The translations under genes and the position numbers were made by a program. Below are positions 7,128 to 14,782 of a stretch of DNA of 15,109 nucleotides, piece by piece. Under the pieces are notes generated by a model. That model was given only the letters and a program-made list of their open reading frames with translations, was not told where the DNA came from and did not search any database. Source of the DNA: UBA11164 sp002420085 (GTDB lineage: Bacteria > Pseudomonadota > Gammaproteobacteria > Xanthomonadales > Xanthomonadaceae); NCBI GenBank assembly GCA_031976395.1, contig DALYLJ010000075.1, forward strand, positions 1-15,109, read 5' to 3'. The stretch's first letter is position 1. Every line of letters begins with the position of its first letter.

Positions 7128-8432
7128 TCAGGGGCGTTTGTGGATCTCGCCCTGCTTCATGACGAACGAAACCGCGCGGGTCAGGCTGACGTCGGTGAGC
7201 GGGTTGCCCGGAACGGCGACGATGTCGGCGAACTTGCCCGGTTCCAGGGTGCCGAGCCGTTCGGACTCACCGAGCAATTCGGCGGCATGGACGGTGGCGG
7301 TGCGCAACGCCTCGGCCGGACTCATGCCGCCTTCGACCATGAACACGAACTCCTCGGCATTGTCACCGTGGAACGACACGCCGGCATCGGTGCCGAAGGC
7401 GATCTTCACGCCGGCCTTGTGGGCGGCGGCGAAGGTGTCGGCGATCTGGGCACCGACCGCCGCTGCCTTGGGCCGGACGATGGCGGGGTAGTAGCCGTCG
7501 ATCGCCGCCATCCTGCCGACGAACTTGCCGGCACTCACGGTCGGTACGTACCAGGTGCCCTTTTCCTTCATCAGCTTGAAGATTTCTTCGTCCATGTAGG
7601 TGCCGTGCTCGATCGAATCGACACCAGCCAGGATCGCCCGCTTCATGCCTTCCTTGCCGTGGGCGTGGGCAGCGACCTTGTAGCCGTAGTCGCGTGCGGT
7701 ACGTACCACTTCGGCCACTTCGTCGAGGGTGAACTGCGGTGCGTCGGCGCTCTTGGCATAGGACAGCACGCCGCCGGTAGCAGTGATCTTGATGACGTCC
7801 GAGCCGTCCTTGTAACGCTGGCGGACCGCCTGACGGGCCTGTTCGGGGCTGTTGATGACGCCTTCGGTCGGGCCGGGTGGGCCGACCAGATGGGCCAACT
7901 GGGTGTTCAGACCATTGCTCGGGTCGCCGTGGCCGCCGGTCGTGGCGATCGATTTGCCGGCAGCGAAGATGCGGGGGCCGCGCACCAGCCCCTGGTTGAT
8001 CGCATCACGCAGCGACAGGGTGATGTCGCCGCCCAAGTCGCGCACGGTGGTGAAGCCGGCCAGCAGGGTCTTTTCGGCATAGCCGACGCTGCGGTAGGCG
8101 AAGTCCTGCGGATTGAGCCGGAAGCCTTCGGAATAGGACTGCGGATTGGACTGGCCACGCAGATGGACGTGCATGTCGATCCAGCCGGGCGAGCAGGTAT
8201 GGCCCGACAGATCGACGAGTTCGGCGCCCTCAGGCGCCTGGATGCCCTTGAGCAGTTCGCGGATCTGGCCGTTCTCGACCACCACGGTGTGCGCGCCGAT
8301 CAACTTGCCGGCGGCGGCATCGAATGTATCGCCACACTGGACGGCGGTGCGGTCGGCGGCGAGCGCGGGCAGGGTGGCAAAACTCAGGGCGAGGGTGAGG
8401 AGTGCGGCCTGATGGCCAGAGTGCGCGTGCAT
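7128..8432 (-). CDS. Exported metal-dependent amidohydrolase, prolidase-like
   Basis: The 434-residue enzyme begins with a signal peptide (hydrophobic core about 9-20, likely cleavage after ALA26), so it acts in the periplasm or outside. The amidohydrolase metal centre is complete: His88 and His90 in DMHVHL, probable carboxylated Lys215 in IKITATGG, His256/His258 in AAHAHG, His276 in SIEHGTYMD and Asp349 in FGTDAG. The GGV segment and overall layout match the imidazolonepropionase-like amidohydrolases, some of which are Xaa-Pro or Xaa-Arg dipeptidases; the exact substrate cannot be read here. ATG 8430-8432 has GGAG 6 nt upstream. It is transcribed divergently from leuS. Confidence 0.92.
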   Translation of the reverse strand: MHAHSGHQAALLTLALSFATLPALAADRTAVQCGDTFDAAAGKLIGAHTVVVENGQIRELLKGIQAPEGAELVDLSGHTCSPGWIDMHVHLRGQSNPQSYSEGFRLNPQDFAYRSVGYAEKTLLAGFTTVRDLGGDITLSLRDAINQGLVRGPRIFAAGKSIATTGGHGDPSNGLNTQLAHLVGPPGPTEGVINSPEQARQAVRQRYKDGSDVIKITATGGVLSYAKSADAPQFTLDEVAEVVRTARDYGYKVAAHAHGKEGMKRAILAGVDSIEHGTYMDEEIFKLMKEKGTWYVPTVSAGKFVGRMAAIDGYYPAIVRPKAAAVGAQIADTFAAAHKAGVKIAFGTDAGVSFHGDNAEEFVFMVEGGMSPAEALRTATVHAAELLGESERLGTLEPGKFADIVAVPGNPLTDVSLTRAVSFVMKQGEIHKRP

Positions 8433-8451
8433 GGAAGTCTCCGAAAGCCGG

Positions 8452-8480
8452 CTGTCGAAGGCGGTACACTAGCGTATTCT
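8452..8480 (+). promoter_or_regulatory. Candidate leuS promoter
   Basis: CTGTCG (8452-8457) and TATTCT (8475-8480) are separated by 17 bp, with 3/6 and 4/6 matches to the sigma-70 hexamers, and are followed by a GC-rich discriminator. TACACT at 8465-8470 is an alternative -10. The pair lies in the 125-bp divergent spacer, the only place a leuS operon promoter could be without overlapping the amidohydrolase. Confidence 0.3.
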
Positions 8481-8557
8481 GCGGCGCTTGGCTGCCCATT
8501 GCGGCACAGTGTTGAGCCGAGCGCCCGCGCCCCTTCCGTCCATTCCGCTTCCTGAGC

Positions 8558-11155
8558 ATGCACCCCGAATACGATCCCCGGGCGGTGGAGTCCGCCGCGC
8601 AGCAGTTCTGGTCCGATACCCGCGCCTTCGAGGTCACCGAGGTGCCAGACAAGGACACCTTCTACTGTCTGTCGATGCTGCCCTATCCCAGCGGCGCGCT
8701 GCACATGGGCCATGTCCGCAACTACTGCATCGGCGATGCCATCAGCCGTTATCAGCGCATGCAGGGCCGGAATGTCCTTCAGCCGATGGGCTGGGATGCC
8801 TTCGGCCTGCCGGCCGAGAATGCCGCGATCAAGAACCGCACCGCGCCGGCCAAGTGGACTTATGCCAACATCGAGCACATGCGCGGCCAGCTCAAGTCGC
8901 TCGGCTATGCGATCGACTGGTCGCGCGAGTTCGCCACCTGCCGGCCGGACTACTACGTCCACGAGCAGCGGATGTTCGTGCGCCTGTTCCAGAAAGGCTT
9001 GGTCTACCGCAAGAACGCGGTGGTCAACTGGGATCCGGTCGATCAGACGGTGCTGGCCAACGAGCAGGTGGTCGATGGTCGCGGCTGGCGCTCGGGTGCG
9101 CTGGTGGAGAAGCGCGAGATCCCGCAGTGGTTCCTGAAGATCACCGATTACGCTCAGGAATTGCTCGATGAGTTGGATACGCTGGATGGCTGGCCGGATT
9201 CGGTCAAGACCATGCAGCGCAACTGGATCGGCCGCTCCGAGGGCATCGAGATCGACTTCGGCGTGGCCGATTCGGATCGGGTGCTGCGGGTGTTCACCAC
9301 CCGGCCCGACACCCTGATGGGCGTGACCTACATGGCGGTCGCGGCCGAGCACCCGCTGGCCCTGGAAGCCGCCGAGGGCAATGCCGATCTGGCGGCGTTC
9401 ATCGCCGAGTGCCGGCGCGGCGGTGTGTCCGAGGCGGAACTGGAAACCCAGGAAAAGCGCGGCATGGCGACCGGCCGCTACGCCATCCATCCGGTTTCCG
9501 GCGAGCGGGTGCCGATCTGGGTCGCCAACTTCGTGCTGATGGGCTATGGCACCGGTGCGATCATGGCGGTGCCCGGCCATGATCAGCGCGATGGCGAGTT
9601 CGCCCGCAAGTACGGCCTGCCGATCGTGCAGGTGATCGCTGTGCCGGGCGAGCAGTACGACCCTGCCGTCTGGCAGGACTGGTACGGCGACAAGTACGCG
9701 CCCGGCATGCACACCATCCAGTCCGGGCCGCTCGATGGTCTGGACTACCGCGCTGCCTTCGACGCGGTCGCCGAGTTGCTGGGTCCAGGCGCCGAGCGTC
9801 GGGTCAATTATCGACTGCGCGACTGGGGTGTGAGCCGGCAGCGCTACTGGGGCTGTCCGATCCCGATGATCCTGTGCCCGCGCTGCGGCGACGTGCCGGT
9901 TCCGGAGGATCAATTGCCGGTGCTGCTGCCCGAGGATGTCGAGTTCATGGGCACCGGCTCGCCGATCAAGGCCGATCCGGCCTGGCGTCGAACCACCTGC
10001 CCGTGTTGCGGCGGACCGGCCGAGCGCGAGACCGATACCTTCGATACCTTCATGGAGTCGAGTTGGTACTACGCCCGCTACACCTGTCCGGGCGCGACCG
10101 ACATCGTCGATGCGCGGGCCAACTACTGGCTGCCGGTCGATCAGTACATCGGCGGCATCGAGCACGCCATCCTGCACCTGATGTACTTCCGGTTCTTCCA
10201 CAAGCTGCTGCGCGACTGTGGCCTTGTCGAAAGTGCCGAGCCGGCGACCCGGCTGCTCTGCCAGGGCATGGTCATTGCCGAGACCTATTTCCGTGAATCG
10301 GAGACCGGCGGCCGGGAATGGTTCAATCCGGCCGATGTCGAGGTCGAACGCGACGAGCGCGGCCAGATCATCGGTGCCCGACTGCGCAGCGATGGTCAGC
10401 CGGTCGCCATCGGCGCGGTCGAGAAGATGTCGAAGTCGAAGAACAACGGTGTCGATCCGCAGGCGATGGTCGACAAGTACGGTGCCGATACCGTGCGGCT
10501 GTTCTCGCTGTTCGCCGCGCCGCCCGAGCAGAGCCTGGAGTGGAACGAGGCCGGCGTCGAGGGCATGAGCCGATTCCTGCGCCGGCTGTGGAATCTGGCG
10601 CGGCGGCACGTCGAGCAGGGGCCGGCGCCGCAGGTGCTGCCCGAGTCGCTGGTCGGTGGCCAGCGCGATCTGCGCCGCAAGCTGCACGAGACCATCGCCA
10701 AGGTCAGCGACGATTTCGGCCGTCGCTATGCCTTCAACACCGCCATTGCGGCGGTGATGGAACTGCTCAACGCGATTGCTCGCTTCGACGACGACAGCGG
10801 CCCGGCGCGTGCGGTTCGGCAGGAGTGCTTCGAGGCGATCGCCCGGCTGCTCAACCCGATCGCGCCGCACGTTTGCCACGCGCTGTGGCAGGCGCTTGGC
10901 CACACCGAGGTGCTGATCGAGGATCTGCCCTGGCCGACCGTCGATGCCGCTGCCCTGGTGCGTGACGAGGTGACCCTGGCGGTCCAGCTCAACGGCAAGC
11001 TGCGTGCCACCCTCGCGGTGCCGGTCGATGCCGCGCGCGAGGAGATCGAGCGTCTGGCCCTGGCCGAACCGAACGTGCAGCGCTTCATGACCGAGCTGAC
11101 GGTACGCAAAGTCATCGTCGTGCCCGGTAAGATCGTCAACATCGTCGCGGGGTAG
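8558..11155 (+). CDS. leuS: Leucyl-tRNA synthetase
   Basis: LeuS charges tRNA-Leu with leucine. At 865 residues it has the usual bacterial length. Class I motifs are present: PYPSGALHMGH with HMGH at 49-52, and KMSKS at 623-627. The CP1 editing domain, which removes mischarged amino acids, shows TTRPDT near residue 247 and GYGTGAIMAVPGHDQRD near 329-345. A zinc ribbon is formed by Cys440/Cys443 and Cys481/Cys484. Next follow ESSWYYARY and EHAILHLMYFRFF of the catalytic core, then the anticodon-binding domain and a C-terminal tRNA-contact domain. ATG 8558 has only a weak GAG upstream. It is the first gene of a six-gene operon; lptE begins within 10 bp of its stop. Confidence 0.98.
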   Translation: MHPEYDPRAVESAAQQFWSDTRAFEVTEVPDKDTFYCLSMLPYPSGALHMGHVRNYCIGDAISRYQRMQGRNVLQPMGWDAFGLPAENAAIKNRTAPAKWTYANIEHMRGQLKSLGYAIDWSREFATCRPDYYVHEQRMFVRLFQKGLVYRKNAVVNWDPVDQTVLANEQVVDGRGWRSGALVEKREIPQWFLKITDYAQELLDELDTLDGWPDSVKTMQRNWIGRSEGIEIDFGVADSDRVLRVFTTRPDTLMGVTYMAVAAEHPLALEAAEGNADLAAFIAECRRGGVSEAELETQEKRGMATGRYAIHPVSGERVPIWVANFVLMGYGTGAIMAVPGHDQRDGEFARKYGLPIVQVIAVPGEQYDPAVWQDWYGDKYAPGMHTIQSGPLDGLDYRAAFDAVAELLGPGAERRVNYRLRDWGVSRQRYWGCPIPMILCPRCGDVPVPEDQLPVLLPEDVEFMGTGSPIKADPAWRRTTCPCCGGPAERETDTFDTFMESSWYYARYTCPGATDIVDARANYWLPVDQYIGGIEHAILHLMYFRFFHKLLRDCGLVESAEPATRLLCQGMVIAETYFRESETGGREWFNPADVEVERDERGQIIGARLRSDGQPVAIGAVEKMSKSKNNGVDPQAMVDKYGADTVRLFSLFAAPPEQSLEWNEAGVEGMSRFLRRLWNLARRHVEQGPAPQVLPESLVGGQRDLRRKLHETIAKVSDDFGRRYAFNTAIAAVMELLNAIARFDDDSGPARAVRQECFEAIARLLNPIAPHVCHALWQALGHTEVLIEDLPWPTVDAAALVRDEVTLAVQLNGKLRATLAVPVDAAREEIERLALAEPNVQRFMTELTVRKVIVVPGKIVNIVAG

Positions 11156-11164
11156 GGTGTGTCC

Positions 11165-11698
11165 ATGATCCAGAACTCGTTCGCCAAGTCGTTCGTGCGC
11201 GCATTCACACGATCGTTCACGGTGCTGCTGTTGCTGGCGCTGGCCGGCTGCGGCTTCCAGTTGCGCGGCAGCCAACTCGGCCTGGATGCCGATCTCGGAC
11301 CGCTGACCGTAGTGGCGTCCAGCCCGGACAGTGACCTGCCCCGGCAACTCGCCCGTGCCCTGCGCTCGGCCGGTGCAACCCATCCGCTCGATGGCGAGCC
11401 GGCCTCGACCCTGCGTCTGCTGGTCGAGACCTGGCAGGACCGGCCGCTGACCGTGGACGCCAATGTCGAGGTGCGCGAGTTCATCATGGTCTACGTGGTC
11501 GAGTTCGAGTTGATCGGGCCGGACAAGGCGGTGCGCATTCCGCGCCAACGGGTCGAACTCGACCGTGAATACACCTTCGATGTCACCGCTGCCGGCGGTA
11601 CCCCGGCCGAGCGCGCCCTGATCCGTGACGAACTGAGCCGCGACATGGTCGGTACCCTGATCCGCAGGCTGGCGGCGGCACAGCGCGTCGGCATCTGA
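11165..11698 (+). CDS. lptE: LPS-assembly lipoprotein LptE
   Basis: LptE is the outer-membrane lipoprotein that plugs and stabilises LptD and helps insert LPS in the outer leaflet. The 177-residue protein has a basic n-region, a leucine-rich core and the lipobox LAGC with Cys29, followed at once by GFQLRG, the diagnostic N-terminus of mature LptE. The rest is variable, as usual in the family, but retains the VEFELIG strand and the C-terminal LIRRLAA helix. I prefer ATG 11165, with AGGG 7 nt upstream, to the GTG at 11159, which would sit almost on the Shine-Dalgarno. It lies between leuS and holA, its standard location. Confidence 0.93.
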   Translation: MIQNSFAKSFVRAFTRSFTVLLLLALAGCGFQLRGSQLGLDADLGPLTVVASSPDSDLPRQLARALRSAGATHPLDGEPASTLRLLVETWQDRPLTVDANVEVREFIMVYVVEFELIGPDKAVRIPRQRVELDREYTFDVTAAGGTPAERALIRDELSRDMVGTLIRRLAAAQRVGI

Positions 11699-11699
11699 G

Positions 11700-12734
11700 A
11701 TGGAACTGGCACCGCATCGGCTGGCCGCTGCCCTGGCTGCCGAGCCGCCGCGACCGGTGTACCTGGTCGCGGGTGCCGAGCCGCTGCGGGTGCAGGAAGC
11801 CTGTGATGCCATCCGCAGCCGGGTCCGCGAGGCCGGTTACGATGAACGGCTGGTCCATGATGCCGGCGGCCGGGACTTCGATTGGCAGACGGTCTCGGCC
11901 GATTTCGGCGCGCTCAGCCTGTTCAGCCAGCGACGGCTGTTCGAGGTGCGCCTGCCGTCCGGCAAGCCCGGCAAGCCGGGCGCCGAGTTCCTGCGTGGCT
12001 ACTGTGCAGCGCCGCCGCCCGATACGGTCCTGCTGATCGTCGCCGACGAATGGAGCAAGAGCCACGCCGGTGCCTGGAGCGAGGCGATCGCCGCGACCGG
12101 CCATGTGGTGATCTGCTGGCCGGTCAAATCGGCAGAACTGCCGGAATGGCTGGCCAGCCGGGCGCGCACCGCCGGCATTCGCCTGACCGTCGATGCCATC
12201 GCCCTCCTGGCCGAGCGGGTCGAGGGCAATCTGCTTGCCGCCGATCAGGAAATCCGCAAGCTGGCCCTGCAACTGGAGCCGGGCAGCACACTCGATGGTC
12301 CGGGTCTGGCCGCAGTGATCGCCGATGCCGCCCGCTTCGACGTATTTCGCCTGTTCGATGCTGCCCTGGCCGGCGAGGCGGCGCGGGTCGCGCGGATTCT
12401 GGCCGGTTTGCGGGCCGAGGGCGCGCAGATTCCGCAACTGATGGGCTGGATCGGTGCCCAGATGCTGCTGCTGGCTCGGGTGGCTGGCACCCTCGCTGCC
12501 GGAGGCGATGCCAGCGAGACGATGCGCAAGCATGGCCTGTGGCCGGCCCGCCAGAGCCAGTTCCGGGTCGCGCTGAAGCGCCATCCGGGAGCGCGCTGGG
12601 ATGCCTTCGTCGGCGAATGCGGGCGGATCGATCAGGCGGCCAAGGGCCGGCTCGACCTCGATCCCTGGGTCAGGCTGGAGCGCCTGCTGATCGCGGTCGC
12701 CGATCCGAAGGCCGTGCGCCTGCTGGTGGCCTGA
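11700..12734 (+). CDS. holA: DNA polymerase III subunit delta
   Basis: HolA is the clamp-loader subunit that opens the beta sliding clamp. At 344 residues it matches the E. coli protein (343). The N-terminal AAA+-like domain contains PVYLVAGAEPLRVQEA (19-34) and the segment GALSLFSQRRL (70-80), which corresponds to the beta-clamp wrench element. The middle has RVEGNLLAADQEIRKLAL, a family signature, and the C-terminal collar domain covers about 215-344. As expected for delta there is no working Walker A motif. The ATG at 11700 is 1 bp after the lptE stop, so expression is very likely coupled. nadD follows after 11 bp. Confidence 0.95.
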   Translation: MELAPHRLAAALAAEPPRPVYLVAGAEPLRVQEACDAIRSRVREAGYDERLVHDAGGRDFDWQTVSADFGALSLFSQRRLFEVRLPSGKPGKPGAEFLRGYCAAPPPDTVLLIVADEWSKSHAGAWSEAIAATGHVVICWPVKSAELPEWLASRARTAGIRLTVDAIALLAERVEGNLLAADQEIRKLALQLEPGSTLDGPGLAAVIADAARFDVFRLFDAALAGEAARVARILAGLRAEGAQIPQLMGWIGAQMLLLARVAGTLAAGGDASETMRKHGLWPARQSQFRVALKRHPGARWDAFVGECGRIDQAAKGRLDLDPWVRLERLLIAVADPKAVRLLVA

Positions 12735-12745
12735 GCGGTCGGCCG

Positions 12746-13381
12746 GTGCTGACCCTGATCTACGGTGGCACCTTCGATCCGATCCATGTCGGCCATCTCG
12801 CCCTGGCCAGCCAGACCGCCCGCCTGCTTGCCACGGATGTCCACCTGTTGCCGTCGGCCGACCCGCCGCACCGCGAGCCGCCCGGCGCCCGCGCCGAGGA
12901 TCGTGCCGCGATGGTCGCCCTGGCGATCGCCGAGCAACCGGCACTGCATCTGGACCGTCGCGAACTCGATCGCCCCGGCCCGTCCTACATGGTCGATACC
13001 CTGATCTCGTACCGCGATCAATGGGGTGCGGACCAGCCTTTGGCCCTGCTGCTCGGTGCCGATGCCTTCGCTGGCCTGCCGGGTTGGTCGCGCTGGCGGC
13101 ACCTGTTCGACCTCGCCCATCTGGTGATCGCTCCGCGCCCAGCCTGGCCGCTGGATCGGCTGCCGGACGTTCTGCGTGATGCCTGTGCCGGCCGCTGGCT
13201 GGCCACAGTCGAGGGCTTGCAGACCCGTCCTGCGGGTGGCCTGTTTCGGCTGCCGCTGACGGTCGAGTACCTCGAATCGGCAACCGAAGTCCGTCGTCGG
13301 ATCGCCGAGGGCGGCGACTGGCGGGCGCTGGTTCCGATACCGGTCGCCGATTACATCGATCGCCATCGACTGTACCGATGA
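12746..13381 (+). CDS. nadD: Nicotinate-nucleotide adenylyltransferase
   Basis: NadD adenylates nicotinic acid mononucleotide to deamido-NAD, a late step of NAD synthesis. The 211-residue product begins with the nucleotidyltransferase signature YGGTFDPIHVGHL (6-18; His14 and His17 of the HxGH motif). It retains GADAFAGLPGWSRWRHL in the centre and SATEVRRRI (178-186) near the end, equivalent to the ISSTxIR phosphate-binding motif. The frame stays open far upstream into holA, but the family's N-terminus begins at the GTG 12746, 11 bp after holA, and no other start codon fits. Gene order holA-nadD-rsfS is standard in Gammaproteobacteria. Confidence 0.95.
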   Translation: MLTLIYGGTFDPIHVGHLALASQTARLLATDVHLLPSADPPHREPPGARAEDRAAMVALAIAEQPALHLDRRELDRPGPSYMVDTLISYRDQWGADQPLALLLGADAFAGLPGWSRWRHLFDLAHLVIAPRPAWPLDRLPDVLRDACAGRWLATVEGLQTRPAGGLFRLPLTVEYLESATEVRRRIAEGGDWRALVPIPVADYIDRHRLYR

Positions 13382-13416
13382 TCCCCGCCCAGCGGCCCGC
13401 GCTCCGGCTACGCCGT

Positions 13417-13422
13417 TATACT
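13417..13422 (+). promoter_or_regulatory. Candidate internal -10 element ahead of rsfS
   Basis: TATACT matches the sigma-70 -10 consensus at 5 of 6 positions, in a 69-bp gap that is the longest inside this otherwise tightly packed operon. No convincing -35 is present at the expected distance. A start about 7 nt downstream would leave a leader of roughly 22 nt before the rsfS TTG start. Confidence 0.35.
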
Positions 13423-13450
13423 GTCCCGATCCCGAACCGGAAAGCCGAGT

Positions 13451-13879
13451 TTGACCCGTCAAGCCCACGTCATCAAAACCCGAATGCCCGAGCCGGCGCC
13501 GACGCCGGAAGCACTGCTGGCCCATGTCCGCGAGGCACTGGCCGAGATCAAGGCACGTGATGCCGTCGAGATCGATGTGCGCGGCAAGACCAGTGTGACC
13601 GACTACATGGTCATCGCCTCCGGCACCTCCAGTCGCCACGTCAAGTCGATCGCCGATGAAGTGGTCCGCTTCGCCAAGCGCTCGGGCGTGGTTCCGCTCG
13701 GGGTCGAGGGTGAGCGCGAGGCCGAGTGGGTACTGGTCGATCTCGGCGATGTACTGGTCCACGTCATGCTGCCGCGCGTTCGTGAGTTCTACGCACTCGA
13801 ACGGCTGTGGACGGTCGGCGATGACCTGCCGCCGCCCGATCTGTCCGATGCCCTGCCATCGGCCGACGAGCGCGCCTGA
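13451..13879 (+). CDS. rsfS: Ribosomal silencing factor RsfS
   Basis: RsfS binds ribosomal protein uL14 on the large subunit and blocks subunit joining when nutrients are low. The 142-residue product shows the family core DVRGKTSVTDYMVIASGTSSRHVKSIADEV (given here in part: SVTDYMVIASGTSSRHV) and the second conserved block EAEWVLVDLGDVLVHVM, then FYALERLW. The start is either TTG 13451, with GGAAAG about 6 nt upstream, or ATG 13484, which has no Shine-Dalgarno and would shorten the protein by 11 residues. I prefer TTG. The stop lies 9 bp before rlmH, the usual partner gene. Confidence 0.95.
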   Translation: MTRQAHVIKTRMPEPAPTPEALLAHVREALAEIKARDAVEIDVRGKTSVTDYMVIASGTSSRHVKSIADEVVRFAKRSGVVPLGVEGEREAEWVLVDLGDVLVHVMLPRVREFYALERLWTVGDDLPPPDLSDALPSADERA

Positions 13880-13888
13880 GTCGAACGG

Positions 13889-14356
13889 GTGAAGGCCCGT
13901 CTGATCGCGGTCGGGGAGAACCCGCCGGCCTGGGTCGCCGAGGGTTTTGCCGAGTACCGCAAGCGGCTGGTCCATTGGCTGCCGCTGGAACTGATCGAAC
14001 TGGCGCCGGGCATGCGCGGCAAGGGCCAGGATCCAGTCCGAGCGATCGCTGACGAAGGCCGGCGCCTGCGGGCTGCCGTGCCCAAGGGGGGCCGGCTGAT
14101 CGCGCTCGATGGCGGTGGCACCGCCTGGACCTCCCCACAACTGGCGGTCCGACTCGAACATTGGCGCAGCCTGGGCCAGGATCTGGCATTCGCCATCGGC
14201 GGCCCGGATGGTCATGGTCCGGACCTGCTGGCCGCTGCCGACGAGCACTGGTCGCTCGGGCCATTGACCCTGCCGCACATGCTGGTTCGGCTGGTGCTGG
14301 CCGAACAGTTGTACCGCGCCGCCAGTCTGCTGGCCAATCATCCCTACCATCGCTGA
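13889..14356 (+). CDS. rlmH: 23S rRNA pseudouridine-1915 N3-methyltransferase
   Basis: RlmH is a SPOUT-class enzyme that methylates the pseudouridine at position 1915 in helix 69 of 23S rRNA, using S-adenosylmethionine. The 155-residue protein has the normal length. The SAM-binding knot region contains IALDGGGTAWTSPQLA (71-86), AIGGPDG (102-108) and LTLPHMLVRLVLAEQLYRA (126-144), and it ends in the diagnostic NHPYHR. The start is GTG 13889, 9 bp after rsfS; it places the KARLIAVGE strand at the N-terminus as in homologues. It is the last recognisable gene of the leuS operon. Confidence 0.97.
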   Translation: MKARLIAVGENPPAWVAEGFAEYRKRLVHWLPLELIELAPGMRGKGQDPVRAIADEGRRLRAAVPKGGRLIALDGGGTAWTSPQLAVRLEHWRSLGQDLAFAIGGPDGHGPDLLAAADEHWSLGPLTLPHMLVRLVLAEQLYRAASLLANHPYHR

Positions 14357-14373
14357 AGCGTTCGCGTTCGTCA

Positions 14374-14400
14374 GCCCCGTGATCGGCGGAGCGGCGGGGC
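14374..14400 (+). terminator. Weak candidate terminator hairpin after rlmH
   Basis: GCCCCG (14374-14379) can pair with CGGGGC (14395-14400) around a 15-nt loop, 18 nt after the rlmH stop. There is no T-run after it, so termination here would be inefficient or depend on Rho. Confidence 0.3.
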
Positions 14401-14556
14401 GCCGGTGGCCGACTGGGGTCGGACTGGCATCGCGACATGTGAGAGATGCTCACTACTTTCATCGTCATCGCCTGCGCCGACCCGACGTGTGCGGTGGTGG
14501 CACGGTTGCTGCGGCGGAGGATTGCAAGACGGTCATTTTTGGCGATTTTTTCACCA

Positions 14557-14602
14557 CCTGCCGGGCTGGACGCGGGAAAAACCCAGGTCTTCGGCCGGCA
14601 GG
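14557..14602. repeat. 46-nt nested inverted repeat
   Basis: The outer arms CCTGCCGG (14557-14564) and CCGGCAGG (14595-14602) are exact reverse complements. Inside them GAC (14569-14571) pairs with GTC (14587-14589), and GGG (14574-14576) pairs with CCC (14582-14584) around an AAAAA loop. The T-runs lie on the 5' side of the plus strand, so neither strand reads hairpin followed by U-tract, and an intrinsic terminator is unlikely. Confidence 0.65.
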
Positions 14603-14687
14603 CTCAAGGACTGAGACGCCGATTGGCGGCGGTTGGCTGGTGATTTTCTGCCCAAATTTGCTGCGGTGCAGCTTCGTTCGTCTGGAA

Positions 14688-14711
14688 AACTCGTGCTATA
14701 AATCACGAGTT
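14688..14711. promoter_or_regulatory. Perfect 8-8-8 inverted repeat overlapping the promoter, candidate operator
   Basis: AACTCGTG (14688-14695) and CACGAGTT (14704-14711) are exact reverse complements separated by the 8-nt spacer CTATAAAT. The arms flank a -10 element, so a dimeric repressor bound here would block RNA polymerase. This is read directly from the sequence; the regulator is unknown. Confidence 0.65.
14694..14702 (+). promoter_or_regulatory. Extended -10 promoter of the subtilase gene
   Basis: TGCTATAAA contains the TGN extension and the hexamer TATAAA (5 of 6 to TATAAT). A -35 is poor (TTCGTT at 14673-14678, 18-bp spacing), which is common for extended -10 promoters. Transcription would start near 14709, leaving a leader of about 125 nt before the ATG at 14835. 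Confidence 0.55.
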
Positions 14712-14756
14712 GGGCGTCGATTGGCGCACGGCAGGGGAAGCGCAGGCGGGTAATGA

Positions 14757-14782
14757 CCGAATCGCTGAGGGGAGCGAAACGG
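14757..14782 (+). other. Hairpin with symmetric internal loop in the subtilase 5' leader
   Basis: CCG (14757-14759) pairs with CGG (14780-14782), and CGCT (14763-14766) pairs with AGCG (14773-14776); AAT faces AAA as an internal loop and GAGGGG forms the apical loop. It lies in the predicted leader, 52 nt before the start codon. The purine-rich loop could interact with other RNA, but no known family is recognised. Confidence 0.4.

Noticed and set aside
6891..8555. A 554-codon plus-strand frame opposite the amidohydrolase
   Set aside because: Low-complexity translation without motifs; the minus-strand amidohydrolase has all metal ligands, a signal peptide and a good ribosome-binding site.
8384..11812. 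A stop-free minus-strand frame of 1142 codons antisense to leuS and lptE
   Set aside because: The translation has no recognisable domain and is rich in His, Arg, Gln and Gly, as expected when a GC-rich gene with strong codon bias is read backwards. LeuS on the other strand is unambiguous.
11583..14350. Two long minus-strand frames (566 and 572 codons) opposite holA, nadD, rsfS and rlmH
   Set aside because: They mirror confirmed genes and show no family motifs; they are compositional shadows.
14446..14643. Small open frames (65-69 codons) in the rlmH-subtilase gap
   Set aside because: They lack ribosome-binding sites and recognisable features, and overlap the nested inverted repeat.
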